From assembly GCA_036389835.1 (NCBI GenBank), contig DASVWC010000085.1, positions 1 through 64,000 of the forward strand: a stretch of DNA of 64,000 bases. Direction: 5' to 3'. The stretch is from AC-37 sp036389835. Its GTDB lineage: Bacteria > Actinomycetota > Thermoleophilia > Solirubrobacterales > Thermoleophilaceae. Shown piece by piece: positions 57,203 through 64,000 of the stretch. Under the pieces are notes generated by a model. It searched no databases. It was not told the origin of the DNA and saw nothing but the letters and a program-made list of their open reading frames with translations. Every line of letters starts with the position of its first letter. Positions within the stretch are counted from its first letter, which is position 1. The position numbers were made by a program, and so were the translations under genes.

Positions 57203-57655
57203 CTACCAGCTGCCGCTCTCCGGGCAGCCGCCCTCGCCCGTCGGCGCGCAGGTCTTCGTGATCACGCCCGTGTGCGTGTCCTTGGCGATCGTGAACACGT
57301 GCCGCGCGCCGCCGATCGACGACTTCGACACGCCCTCGATCTCGTACGAGAGGCGGTCGGACGAGATCACCGAGGCCTGCCCGGGGCCGGTGCCCCAGTC
57401 GACCTCGAGTCGCAGCAGCTCGGACTCCTGGTCGCACTCGCGGTAGTCCTCGTTGGTCGCGAAGCACGACTCGACGTGCGTGACGAGCACGCGTGCGTTG
57501 GACTTGGCGACGGCGTCGTCGGCCCGGTCCTCGTGCCCGAGGAAGGTGGGGAGCGCGAGCGCGGCCAGGATCCCGATGATCAGGATCACCGCCAGCAGCT
57601 CGATCAGGGCGAATCCGCGTTCGTCGTGGCTGCGCTCGCGTAGAGCTCGCGCCAT
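57203..57655 (-). CDS. Type IV prepilin-like protein
   Basis: A 150-residue protein with a prepilin peptidase/methylation site: a short basic leader (MARALRERSHDERG) is cut before FALIELLAVILIIGILAALA, with Glu5 of the mature chain present. The long hydrophobic N-terminal helix is followed by a soluble domain with two Cys pairs (SCFATNEDYRECDQ and CAPTGEGGCP) that may form the D-region disulphide. Note GFALIE rather than the consensus GFTLIE, which prepilin peptidases tolerate. No pilin assembly genes (pilB, pilC, pilD) are in the window. Start at 57655. Confidence 0.9.
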   Translation of the reverse strand: MARALRERSHDERGFALIELLAVILIIGILAALALPTFLGHEDRADDAVAKSNARVLVTHVESCFATNEDYRECDQESELLRLEVDWGTGPGQASVISSDRLSYEIEGVSKSSIGGARHVFTIAKDTHTGVITKTCAPTGEGGCPESGSW

Positions 57656-57714
57656 GGGGACGGCCTCCTCGGGTCACTGACCGTTATCGGCCGGCGATCC
57701 GAGGAAGTTGACGC

Positions 57715-58992
57715 TCAGGTCACGGGGCCGATCGTCTTCGGCGCGCCGAAGCCGTGCAGCGCCTCCGGCACCCGCACGGCGCCGTCCTCGTCCTGGTGGT
57801 TCTCGGCGATCGCGATGATCGTGCGCTGCACGCCGATCGCCGTCCCGTTCAGCGTGTGCGCGTGGCGCGGCGGCGCGCCCTCGGCCGGCCGGAAGCGCGT
57901 GTCGAGGCGGCGCGCCTGGTAGTCGGTGGTGTTCGAGCACGAGGTGAGCTCGCGGTAGCGCTCCTGGCCCGGGAACCAGCCCTCGATGTCGTACTTCTTG
58001 GCGGCCGAGGCGCCGAGGTCCCAGGCCGCGATGTTCACCACGCGGTAGGGGATCTCGAGCGTCTGGTAGATCTCCTCCTCGATCGCGAGCAGCCGCTCGT
58101 GCTCGCCGTCCGACTCCTCGGGCTCGACGAACGAGAACATCTCGACCTTGTCGAACTGGTGCACGCGGAAGATCCCGCGCGTGTCCTTCCCGGCGGCGCC
58201 GGCCTCGCGGCGGAAGCACGGCGAGAAGCCCGCGTAGCGGCGCGGCAGGGCGCCGGGCTCGAGGATCTCGCCGGCGTGCATCGACGCGAGCGCGACCTCG
58301 GAGGTCCCGGCCAGGTAGAGGTCGTCGTCGGGTACGCGGTAGATCTGGTCCTCGGTGTCGGGGAGGAAGCCGGTGCCGAACAGCGCCTCCTCGCGCACGA
58401 GCACCGGCGGCACGACCGGCTCGAATCCCCTGGCCGTGAGGATGTCGAGCGCCCAGCGCACGAGTGCGAGCTCGAGCATCACGAGCGGTCCGCGCAGGTA
58501 CGAGAAGCGCGAGCCGGACAGGCGGGCGCCGGCCTCCATGTCGACCATCCAGCCGAGCAGGTCGAGGTGGTCGCGGCCGGAGCGGAGGGGTGGCCCGCCG
58601 GCGGCCGCGGCCGCGGAGGCGGGCGCCCACTCGCGGACCGTCTCGTCCTCGGGCGCGGCGGTCTCGTGCGCCAGGTTCGGGAGCGTCGCGAGCACGGAGT
58701 CGAGCCGCTCCTCGGTGGCGGTCACCTCCGACGCGAGCTCCTTCACCCGCGCCGCGACGCCGCGCATCTCCTCGATCGCGGCCGTCGCGTCCTCGCCCGA
58801 CCGCTTGGCCGCTGCGATCGCCTCGCTGGCGCGCTTCTGCTCCCCGCGCAGCCCCTCGACCTCGGGCAGCAGCTCGCGCCGGCGGGAGTCGAGCGCCAGC
58901 ACGTCGTCGACGATCGCGCCGGGGACCTTGCGCCGCTCGAGCCCCGCCCGGACGGCGTCGGGGTCCTCGCGGATGCTCCTCAGGTCGAGCAC
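57715..58992 (-). CDS. serS: Seryl-tRNA synthetase
   Basis: A 425-residue class II aminoacyl-tRNA synthetase. The start is GTG 58992 (MLDLRSIREDPDAVRAGLER), the usual SerRS N-terminus, followed by a coiled-coil tRNA-binding arm (about 30-110). The catalytic core carries motif 2 (FRREAGAAGKDTRGIFRVHQ) and motif 3 (NGTAIGVQRTIIAIAENHQ region); TSEVALASMHAGEIL is also a family segment. It charges tRNA-Ser, two copies of which are found in this window. The stop of the cytochrome c gene is 18 bases upstream, so they may share a transcript. Confidence 0.97.
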   Translation of the reverse strand: MLDLRSIREDPDAVRAGLERRKVPGAIVDDVLALDSRRRELLPEVEGLRGEQKRASEAIAAAKRSGEDATAAIEEMRGVAARVKELASEVTATEERLDSVLATLPNLAHETAAPEDETVREWAPASAAAAAGGPPLRSGRDHLDLLGWMVDMEAGARLSGSRFSYLRGPLVMLELALVRWALDILTARGFEPVVPPVLVREEALFGTGFLPDTEDQIYRVPDDDLYLAGTSEVALASMHAGEILEPGALPRRYAGFSPCFRREAGAAGKDTRGIFRVHQFDKVEMFSFVEPEESDGEHERLLAIEEEIYQTLEIPYRVVNIAAWDLGASAAKKYDIEGWFPGQERYRELTSCSNTTDYQARRLDTRFRPAEGAPPRHAHTLNGTAIGVQRTIIAIAENHQDEDGAVRVPEALHGFGAPKTIGPVT

Positions 58993-59010
58993 GGGCGCGC
59001 CGCGGCGGCG

Positions 59011-59439
59011 CTACTCGCCGCCCTGCGAGGTCTCTTCCTGCGCCTCGTCCGGCTTCGGAGCCTTGCGCCCGGCGTAGCGCTCGAGGAACAGCGCGACGTC
59101 CTCGGCATCGCTGCCGACCACGATGTTCGCGGGCATGATCGCGCCGGAGAACCCGCCGTTGCGGATCGCGAAGAGCACGTCGTCGCGGTTCTCCTTGCGC
59201 GTGTTGAAGTTCGGCCCGTTGGTGCGCTCGCCGCCCGCGACCTCGTTCTCCGGCTTGGACCCGCGCGCCTTGGCCTCGTCGAGCGTGTGACAGCCGGCGC
59301 AGCGCTCGTTGAAGAGGTCGGCCCCCTTGCGGATGTCCGCCTGGTCCTTCGGGGCGCCGATCTCGGCGGTCCCGCCGCAGCCCGCGGCAAGCGCCGCCAG
59401 CGCGGCCGCGACGAGTGCGAGGAGCCGGGGGCGCGACAT
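59011..59439 (-). CDS. Cytochrome c lipoprotein
   Basis: A 142-residue secreted monohaem protein. The lipobox LAAGC (in LVAAALAALAAGCGGTAEIG) anchors it to the outer face of the membrane. The haem site ERCAGCHTLDEA (CxxCH) and a Met ligand likely in SGAIMPANIVV complete class I c-type features. The tail is acidic. It probably carries electrons to a terminal oxidase. The gene is divergent from the cupredoxin gene with only 22 bases between the two ATGs. Start ATG 59439. Confidence 0.92.
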   Translation of the reverse strand: MSRPRLLALVAAALAALAAGCGGTAEIGAPKDQADIRKGADLFNERCAGCHTLDEAKARGSKPENEVAGGERTNGPNFNTRKENRDDVLFAIRNGGFSGAIMPANIVVGSDAEDVALFLERYAGRKAPKPDEAQEETSQGGE

Positions 59440-59446
59440 GGCGGCG

Positions 59447-59455
59447 CATATTATC
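59447..59455. promoter_or_regulatory. Shared bidirectional -10 region for two leaderless genes
   Basis: The 22 bases between the cytochrome c ATG (59439, minus) and the cupredoxin ATG (59462, plus) contain one AT core, CATATTATC. It supplies TATTAT on the plus strand seven bases before ATG 59462 and TAATAT on the minus strand eight bases before ATG 59439. Both mRNAs would start at or near the A of ATG, with the -35 regions lying inside the opposite coding sequences. Confidence 0.6.
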
Positions 59456-59461
59456 GGCGGC

Positions 59462-59860
59462 ATGCGCCGTGCCCCTCTCGCGCTCATCGCGCTCCTGCTC
59501 GCCATCGCCGGCTGCGGTGACGACAACGAGAAGTCCAGCGGCAGCGTCACCGTCGACGCCGGTCAGCCCGTGGCCGTCGAGGCCAGCGAGTACGCGTTCA
59601 AGCCCGGCACGATCACGATCCGCGCGGCGACCGGGTCGTCCGGCAACGCCCCCGTGCGCTTCGAGCTGCGCAACGACGGATCGCTTCCGCACGACGTCCA
59701 CGTGCGCCGCGGCGACGAGGAGCTCGGCGGCAGCGAGGCCGTCGGCGGCGGCAAGACGGCCTCCGCGACGGTGGACCTGGCGCCGGGGGAGTACGAGATC
59801 TACTGCTCGATCGGCGACCACGCCGAGCTGGGGATGAAGGGGAAGCTCGAGGTCCGCTAG
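59462..59860 (+). CDS. Cupredoxin-domain lipoprotein
   Basis: A 132-residue secreted blue-copper-type protein. The lipobox LLLAIAGCGDD is near residue 19 and the mature chain is a plastocyanin-like beta-barrel. Type 1 copper ligands are His in DGSLPHDVHV and the C-terminal set Cys, His and Met in YEIYCSIGDHAELGMKGK. It should shuttle electrons at the membrane surface, functionally paired with the divergent cytochrome c. The CopC-CopD fusion gene 154 bases downstream, on the same strand, may share control. Start at ATG 59462. Confidence 0.92.
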   Translation: MRRAPLALIALLLAIAGCGDDNEKSSGSVTVDAGQPVAVEASEYAFKPGTITIRAATGSSGNAPVRFELRNDGSLPHDVHVRRGDEELGGSEAVGGGKTASATVDLAPGEYEIYCSIGDHAELGMKGKLEVR

Positions 59861-60000
59861 GAGGAACGCGCCGCGCGGGGGCGAATCCCCCCACCGTCCC
59901 GGCGCCGGCTTGGGCGGCCAGTCCGCGGCATTGACGCTTTCCGGCGGTCGTCCTCATCGGCGGCGATCAGACCGGCGTCGGGACCTACTTCCTCCGCGGA

Positions 60001-60014
60001 TACCGTCGTCGCCA
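60001..60014 (+). promoter_or_regulatory. -10 element of the CopC-CopD gene (leaderless)
   Basis: TACCGT at 60001-60006 lies seven bases before ATG 60014, the same arrangement as at several other genes in the window. No ribosome-binding site is visible between them, in agreement with a leaderless mRNA. Confidence 0.5.
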
Positions 60015-61660
60015 TGTCAGGCCAGCGCACACGTCGCGGGTTGACCGCGGCCGCGGTGCTCGCGTCGCTCGCGCTGCCGGCGTCCGCGGCCGGTCACGCG
60101 GTCGTCGTCGACACCGAGCCCCAGCGCGCTGAGCACCTCGACCAGGCACCGGCGGAGGTCGTGCTCACGTTCAACGAGCCCGTGAAGGCGCGGGCGGGCG
60201 ACATCCGCGTGTACGACTCCTCGAGCGAGCGGGTCGACACCGGCGCGGTCAGCCAGCCGCGCGACTCCCAGGCGGCGGCCGAGATCCAGGACGGGATCCC
60301 GAAGGACGTCTACACGACGACCTACCGCGTGGTATCGGCGGACGGGCACCCGGTGTCCGGCGGATTCGCGTTCGCCTACGGGAGGGGAGTCGGAGCGGAC
60401 AGCCCGGGCCCGACGGTGGCCGAGCTGCTCGACCGCGAGCGCTCGACCTCGGTCGACGTCGCCTACGCGATCGTCCGCGGCCTCCACTACCTCGCGCTGC
60501 TGCTCACGATCGGCGCCGTCGCGTTCGCCGCCTTCGTGGCGCCGCGCGGCGCGGACGCCGGACCGCGCCTGCGGCGGGTGCTGATCGCCGCCGCGCTGGT
60601 CGGCGGCGCCTGCTCGCTCGCCGGGGTCGGGCTCCAGGGCGCGCTCGCCGCCGCGGCGCCCCTCGACCGCTCGTTCGCGCGGGACACGATCGAGGTGTCG
60701 ATCGACAACCGCGCGGGGCTCGCGTGGGTGGCCCGCGGCTTGGTCTGGGCGGGGGTCCTCGCGCTGGTCGTCCTCGCCGCCCGCTGGCCGCGCGTGGTCT
60801 GGCCGCGCGTGCTCTGGGCGCTGGCCGCGGCGTCGCTGGCGATCGTCGCGTCGCTCCCCCTCGCCGGGCATGCGCGCACCCAGGACCCGAGCGCGGTCCT
60901 GATCCCCGCCGACTTCGTGCACGTGGTGGCCGCGGGCGCATGGCTCGGCGGCCTGCTCCTGCTGCTGCTCGTCCACTGGCCGCGCCGTGGCGTCGACACG
61001 GCAACCGCGTGGGCCGCCGCCCAGCGCTTCTCGCGGCTCGCGCTGCCCGCGATGGCCGCGCTCGTCGCCGCCGGCGCGCTCCAGGCCGTCTTCTACCTCT
61101 CGGCGCCGGGCGACCTGGTGTCGGAGGACTACGGCCTCGTCCTCTCGGCGAAGATCGCCCTGCTTCTCGCGATCCTCGCGATCGCGGCGTCGAACCGCCG
61201 TGCGATCGCGCGCGAGGCCGCGAGCGGAACGGCGGCCCGGCTGCGGCGCGCGATGCGCGCGGAGGTGGGCCTCGCGGTCGCCGTGATCGCGGCCGCGTCG
61301 ATCCTGGTGCGCACCGCCCCGCCGGAGGCGGCGGAGGCGGGGCCGCCGACACCGGTCGTGGACCTCGGCCCGATGCGCCTCGAGATGTCGATCGAGCCGG
61401 GGGCGACCGGCACCAACGCGGCGCACCTGTACTTCTTCGACCGGCGCAGCGGCGCGCAGGTGGACGGCATCGACGAGCTGCGCCTGACGCTCACTCCGCC
61501 GGACGGCGATCCGCGCACCGTCGCCGTCCCGCGCAAGAGCTTCGCCCACTACCAGCTCGACCGGCTCGCGCTCCCGGACGAGGGCGAATGGCGCCTGCGC
61601 GTGCAGGCACACGTCAGGAGCGGGCGCTACGCCGCCGAGACCACGATCGACGTCGAATGA
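60014..61660 (+). CDS. CopC-CopD fusion, copper resistance/uptake membrane protein
   Basis: A 548-residue protein. A signal peptide (about 1-26, ending ASAAG) is followed by a CopC beta-barrel (about 27-125; HAVVVDTEPQRAEHLDQAPA, YRVVSADGHPVSGGFAFAYG with the His ligands of the Cu(II) site), a CopD membrane part of about eight TM helices (about 150-430), and a C-terminal YtkA/FixH-like beta domain (about 440-548; AHLYFFDRRSGAQVDGIDEL). CopC binds Cu(II) in the envelope and CopD is thought to pass copper inward. The extra C-terminal domain is common in actinobacterial fusions. Placed by the cupredoxin gene. Confidence 0.9.
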   Translation: MSGQRTRRGLTAAAVLASLALPASAAGHAVVVDTEPQRAEHLDQAPAEVVLTFNEPVKARAGDIRVYDSSSERVDTGAVSQPRDSQAAAEIQDGIPKDVYTTTYRVVSADGHPVSGGFAFAYGRGVGADSPGPTVAELLDRERSTSVDVAYAIVRGLHYLALLLTIGAVAFAAFVAPRGADAGPRLRRVLIAAALVGGACSLAGVGLQGALAAAAPLDRSFARDTIEVSIDNRAGLAWVARGLVWAGVLALVVLAARWPRVVWPRVLWALAAASLAIVASLPLAGHARTQDPSAVLIPADFVHVVAAGAWLGGLLLLLLVHWPRRGVDTATAWAAAQRFSRLALPAMAALVAAGALQAVFYLSAPGDLVSEDYGLVLSAKIALLLAILAIAASNRRAIAREAASGTAARLRRAMRAEVGLAVAVIAAASILVRTAPPEAAEAGPPTPVVDLGPMRLEMSIEPGATGTNAAHLYFFDRRSGAQVDGIDELRLTLTPPDGDPRTVAVPRKSFAHYQLDRLALPDEGEWRLRVQAHVRSGRYAAETTIDVE

Positions 61661-61682
61661 CCTCCTCGTCCGCCGGGGGGCG

Positions 61683-62135
61683 CTAGAAGATCCCGGCGGC
61701 GCGCAGCGACAGCGTCACGATCATCAGCGCCCCGATCGTCATCACGCCCATCTCGCGCATCACCACCCGCCGCGCCAGCAGCACCTGCTCGCGCCGCTCT
61801 AGCGCCTCCACGTCCTCGACCCCGGCGACCTCCTGCTGGGCCACGCCCACGCGCATCCCCTCCGTCACGAACGAGACGAACAGCGGCGTGATCCCGTAGA
61901 AGAGGTGCAGCCCGTCGGTCTCGCGGCCCTGCACCAGGAGCACTCCTCCGAGCGCGGCCTCGACGACCACCGCCGCCTGGGCGGCACGCAGGACGTACCA
62001 GAACCAGACCGACGGATCGTGCCGCAGCCAGGCGATCCCGCCCCACGCGGCGGCCAGCGCGTTGAGCGCCAGCACGGCGATGCCCACGGCCACGTGAACG
62101 TCAGTCAGAAAGCGCCCTTTCGCACTATGTGGCAA
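61683..62135 (-). CDS. Hypothetical membrane protein near nuo
   Basis: A 150-residue membrane protein with about four hydrophobic helices (VAVGIAVLALNALAAAWGGI, FWYVLRAAQAAVVVEAALGG, HLFYGITPLFVSFVTEGMRV and MGVMTIGALMIVTLSLRAAG). Asp/Glu-rich text (VAGVEDVEALERREQVLLAR) lies in the loop before the last helix. No assigned domain. TTG 62135 is the longest start; GTGs about 14 codons in would trim the N-terminus. It is divergent from nuoA and converges on the CopC-CopD gene. Function unknown. Confidence 0.6.
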   Translation of the reverse strand: MPHSAKGRFLTDVHVAVGIAVLALNALAAAWGGIAWLRHDPSVWFWYVLRAAQAAVVVEAALGGVLLVQGRETDGLHLFYGITPLFVSFVTEGMRVGVAQQEVAGVEDVEALERREQVLLARRVVMREMGVMTIGALMIVTLSLRAAGIF

Positions 62136-62168
62136 GTTGTCACAAGCGGGTATATAAGTCCGCCCGCC

Positions 62169-62525
62169 ATGCTGAAGAGCTACCTGCCAGCCCTCGTGTT
62201 CGTGCTTCTGGGTGCCGGAGTCGGCGGTCTCTTCACCATCCTCAACGGCGTGCTCGGCCCGCGCCGGCCGAGCAAGGTCAAGTCCCAGCCCTACGAGTGC
62301 GGCCTCCCGTCCGAGGTCACGTCGAGCTTCCGCTTCGGGATCAGCTTCTACCTGATCGCGATGCTGTTCATCCTGTTCGACATCGAGGTGGTCTTCCTCT
62401 ACCCGGTCGCCGTCGGGCTGAGGGACTTCGGGACGTTCGCCCTCGTCGAGGTGATCGTGTTCGTGACGCTGCTGTTCGCGGCGCTGGTGTTCGTCTGGCG
62501 CAGGGGCGCGCTCGAGTGGAAGTGA
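62169..62525 (+). CDS. nuoA: NADH-quinone oxidoreductase subunit A
   Basis: A 118-residue membrane subunit of respiratory complex I. Three hydrophobic helices and the conserved loop KSQPYECGLPSEVTSSFRFG followed by ISFYLIAMLFILFDIEVVFL are diagnostic of NuoA; the Cys in YECG and the acidic FDIE are family residues. TATATAAG lies 12 bases before the ATG and is a strong -10-like box. It starts the nuo operon; nuoB overlaps its stop (GTGA). Confidence 0.95.
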   Translation: MLKSYLPALVFVLLGAGVGGLFTILNGVLGPRRPSKVKSQPYECGLPSEVTSSFRFGISFYLIAMLFILFDIEVVFLYPVAVGLRDFGTFALVEVIVFVTLLFAALVFVWRRGALEWK

Positions 62526-63157
62526 GCCGCGAGAAGATCGGCGGCGGCTCGCCCCAGGACCTGCGCGTACGGCAGCTTCGCGCGCGCCAGATGCTCCGCG
62601 GCGACCTGAGCGACGCGGACTTGGACGCCTACGTCGAGGAGCGCGTCGGCCTGACCACGCTCGAGAAGGCGCAGAACTGGGCGCGCGCCAACGCCCCGTG
62701 GCCGCTCACGTTCGGCCTCGCCTGCTGCGCGATCGAGATGATCTCGGTGGTCGGCTCGCCGCGCGTGGACGCCGCGCGCTTCGGCGCCGAGGTGTTCCGC
62801 GCCTCGCCGCGCCAGGCGGACATGATCATCCTGTCGGGCCGCGTCTCGATCAAGATGGCCCCGGTCATCCGACGCATCTACGACCAGATGCTCGAGCCGA
62901 AGTGGGTCATCGCGATGGGCGTCTGCTCGTCGAGCGCGGGGATGTTCAACAACTACGCCGTCGTTCAGGGCGCCGACAAGTTCCTCCCGGTGGACATCTA
63001 CATCCCGGGCTGCCCGCCCCGGCCGGAGGCGCTGATGTACGGGATCATCAAGCTCCAGAACAAGATCAAGGGCGACCCGGACCTGGGCTGGCGCGAGCGC
63101 TACGACGCGCGCGGGACCGAGGAAACGCTCCACCAGATCGAGCGCGACGGTGCCTGA
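62522..63157 (+). CDS. nuoB: NADH-quinone oxidoreductase subunit B
   Basis: A 211-residue peripheral subunit carrying the N2 [4Fe-4S] cluster. The four Cys ligands are visible: the adjacent pair in FGLACCAIEMISV, one in IAMGVCSSSAGMF and one in YIPGCPPRPEALM. It passes electrons to quinone. The GTG start overlaps the nuoA stop (GTGA), so translation is coupled. The N-terminal extension (MSREKIGGGSPQDLRVRQLR) is longer than in E. coli, common in actinobacteria. nuoC begins eight bases before its end. Confidence 0.97.
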   Translation: MSREKIGGGSPQDLRVRQLRARQMLRGDLSDADLDAYVEERVGLTTLEKAQNWARANAPWPLTFGLACCAIEMISVVGSPRVDAARFGAEVFRASPRQADMIILSGRVSIKMAPVIRRIYDQMLEPKWVIAMGVCSSSAGMFNNYAVVQGADKFLPVDIYIPGCPPRPEALMYGIIKLQNKIKGDPDLGWRERYDARGTEETLHQIERDGA

Positions 63158-63671
63158 CGCGACCGGCCTCGAGCTGATCGCGGCGGGGGTCCGCGAGAAC
63201 CTCGGCGAGGAGTCGGTCGTCGGCACCACGCTCTTCCGCGAGCAGGCGACGCTCGAGGTCCAGCCGGCGCTCGTGCACGACGTGCTCGCGCTCCTGCGCG
63301 ACGACCGGGTCGAGGCCTGGCCGCACCTGACGAGCCTGCACGGCTGCGACTACCTCCCCGACGAGCCGCGCCTCGGCGTGCACTACTGGCTGCTCTCGCG
63401 CGAACGCCTCGACCGCCTCAACGTGAAGGTCCGCCTCGGCTTGGACGACCCGGTCGTGCCGAGCGTCGTGGACCTCTTCCCCACCGCCGACTTCCAGGAG
63501 CGCGAGGTCTTCGACATGTTCGGCGTTCGCTTCGACGGCCACCCGGACCTGCGCCGCATCCTGATGCCGGAGGACTACGAGGGCTTCCCCCAGCGGCGCG
63601 ACTTCCCGATGGGCGGCGAGCCCGTCCTGTTCACCTTCAACGAGCACGAAGAGCCGCGCTGGTATGACTGA
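63150..63671 (+). CDS. nuoC: NADH-quinone oxidoreductase subunit C
   Basis: A 173-residue 30-kDa-type subunit of complex I. Diagnostic segments: LTSLHGCDYLPDEPRLGVHY, DPVVPSVVDLFPTADFQERE and VFDMFGVRFDGHPDLRRILM. It shapes the connecting module together with NuoD and NuoB. The GTG start at 63150 overlaps nuoB by eight bases and its stop overlaps the nuoD start. In many species nuoC and nuoD are fused; here they are separate genes. Confidence 0.96.
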   Translation: MPDATGLELIAAGVRENLGEESVVGTTLFREQATLEVQPALVHDVLALLRDDRVEAWPHLTSLHGCDYLPDEPRLGVHYWLLSRERLDRLNVKVRLGLDDPVVPSVVDLFPTADFQEREVFDMFGVRFDGHPDLRRILMPEDYEGFPQRRDFPMGGEPVLFTFNEHEEPRWYD

Positions 63672-64000
63672 CGACCGCTCGCCCGTGCCGACCCAGGACC
63701 CGTCGGAGGCGCCCGCGCAGGTGGACGACGGCCCGCTCTCGACGCCGTACCGCGACCGCGAGCGGTCGGTCTCGCTGGAGCGCATGGACGAGCCGGGCGC
63801 GCCGCAGTACGGCACGTCGATCGAGCCGGAGACGGAGCTCTTCACGATCAACATGGGGCCGCATCACCCCGCCACCCACGGCGTGCTGCGGCTGCTGCTC
63901 ACGCTCGAGGGCGAGACGGTCCGCTCGTGCGTGCCGATCATCGGCTACGTCCACACCGGCATCGAGAAGAGCTGCGAGGACCAGGCGTACTGGAAGGTCA
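63664..64000 (+). CDS. nuoD: NADH-quinone oxidoreductase subunit D (partial)
   Basis: The first 112 codons of the 49-kDa subunit of complex I, cut by the window end. After a disordered, acidic N-terminal part (MTDDRSPVPTQDPSEAPAQV) the typical NuoD opening appears: ELFTINMGPHHPATHGVLRL, then IGYVHTGIEKSCEDQAYWKV. The HHPATHG motif lies near the quinone-binding site. The ATG at 63664 overlaps the nuoC stop, so the operon runs without gaps. The rest of the gene lies beyond the window. Confidence 0.96.
   Translation, partial: MTDDRSPVPTQDPSEAPAQVDDGPLSTPYRDRERSVSLERMDEPGAPQYGTSIEPETELFTINMGPHHPATHGVLRLLLTLEGETVRSCVPIIGYVHTGIEKSCEDQAYWKV

Overview
The window is very GC-rich and densely coded. 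It has many GTG/TTG starts, ATGA/TGATG-type overlaps, and a recurring TAnnnT box 6-9 bases before start codons (leaderless transcripts). Three Ku paralogues, an EACC1-type conflict module, R2lox-like and catalase-like proteins, a c-di-AMP riboswitch and a CopC-CopD fusion point to Actinomycetota, most likely a soil Thermoleophilia/Solirubrobacterales-like lineage. That placement is inferred from gene content only; there is no 16S in the window.

Layout. 0.2-5.5 kb: tandem Ku genes, a GlxA-type regulator with a DJ-1/PfpI partner, a membrane GT-C-like protein and a secreted protein. 5.5-14 kb: cell-surface block with a GT4 glycosyltransferase, a 1073-residue secreted propeller/Fn3 protein, an LPFTG-anchored serine hydrolase, an acetyltransferase and a methyltransferase. 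14-19 kb: probable biological-conflict locus, with a HIT protein and a two-TM PLD-like protein on one side and EACC1, caspase-HEAT-TPR-PH-like protein and a small beta protein on the other. 19-25.5 kb: TetR regulator, secreted protein, an operon of two cupin-HEAT paralogues with a small protein and an SDR that lacks a start codon, and a secreted GH5 glycanase. 25.5-28.9 kb: decayed accessory stretch (acyltransferase remnant, zinc ribbons, MpsC/DUF2294, frameshifted STAS gene) beside tRNA-Arg.

29-34 kb: envelope genes (GT2, M23 peptidase under a c-di-AMP riboswitch, GT-C, UDP-galactopyranose-mutase-like flavoprotein). 34-38 kb: paired Cys-cluster proteins of unknown function and a Rossmann-like protein. 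38.3-45 kb: SnoaL-like protein, tRNA-Ser(GCU), LmeA-like protein, HD-GYP protein, Vms1-type hydrolase, DUF429 and CrtI-like genes. 45-50 kb: third Ku, hydrolase, catalase-like protein, cupin and an arsR-arsI-R2lox operon. 50-57 kb: orphan adenine methyltransferase, carbonic anhydrase, PAS-PAS-GGDEF protein, UspA-like and AraC-type proteins, YdeI-like protein and tRNA-Ser(UGA).

57-64 kb: type IV prepilin, serS, cytochrome c lipoprotein divergent from a cupredoxin lipoprotein, CopC-CopD fusion, and the start of a nuoABCD operon cut by the window end.

Functional links: envelope building and remodelling (GTs, M23, sortase substrate, GH5) alongside second-messenger control (GGDEF, HD-GYP, c-di-AMP riboswitch); metal/metalloid handling (arsR-arsI-R2lox, cupredoxin-CopCD); DNA-end repair (three Ku). 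The two loci most worth study are the EACC1-caspase island at 14-19 kb and the ars operon carrying an R2lox-like oxidase.
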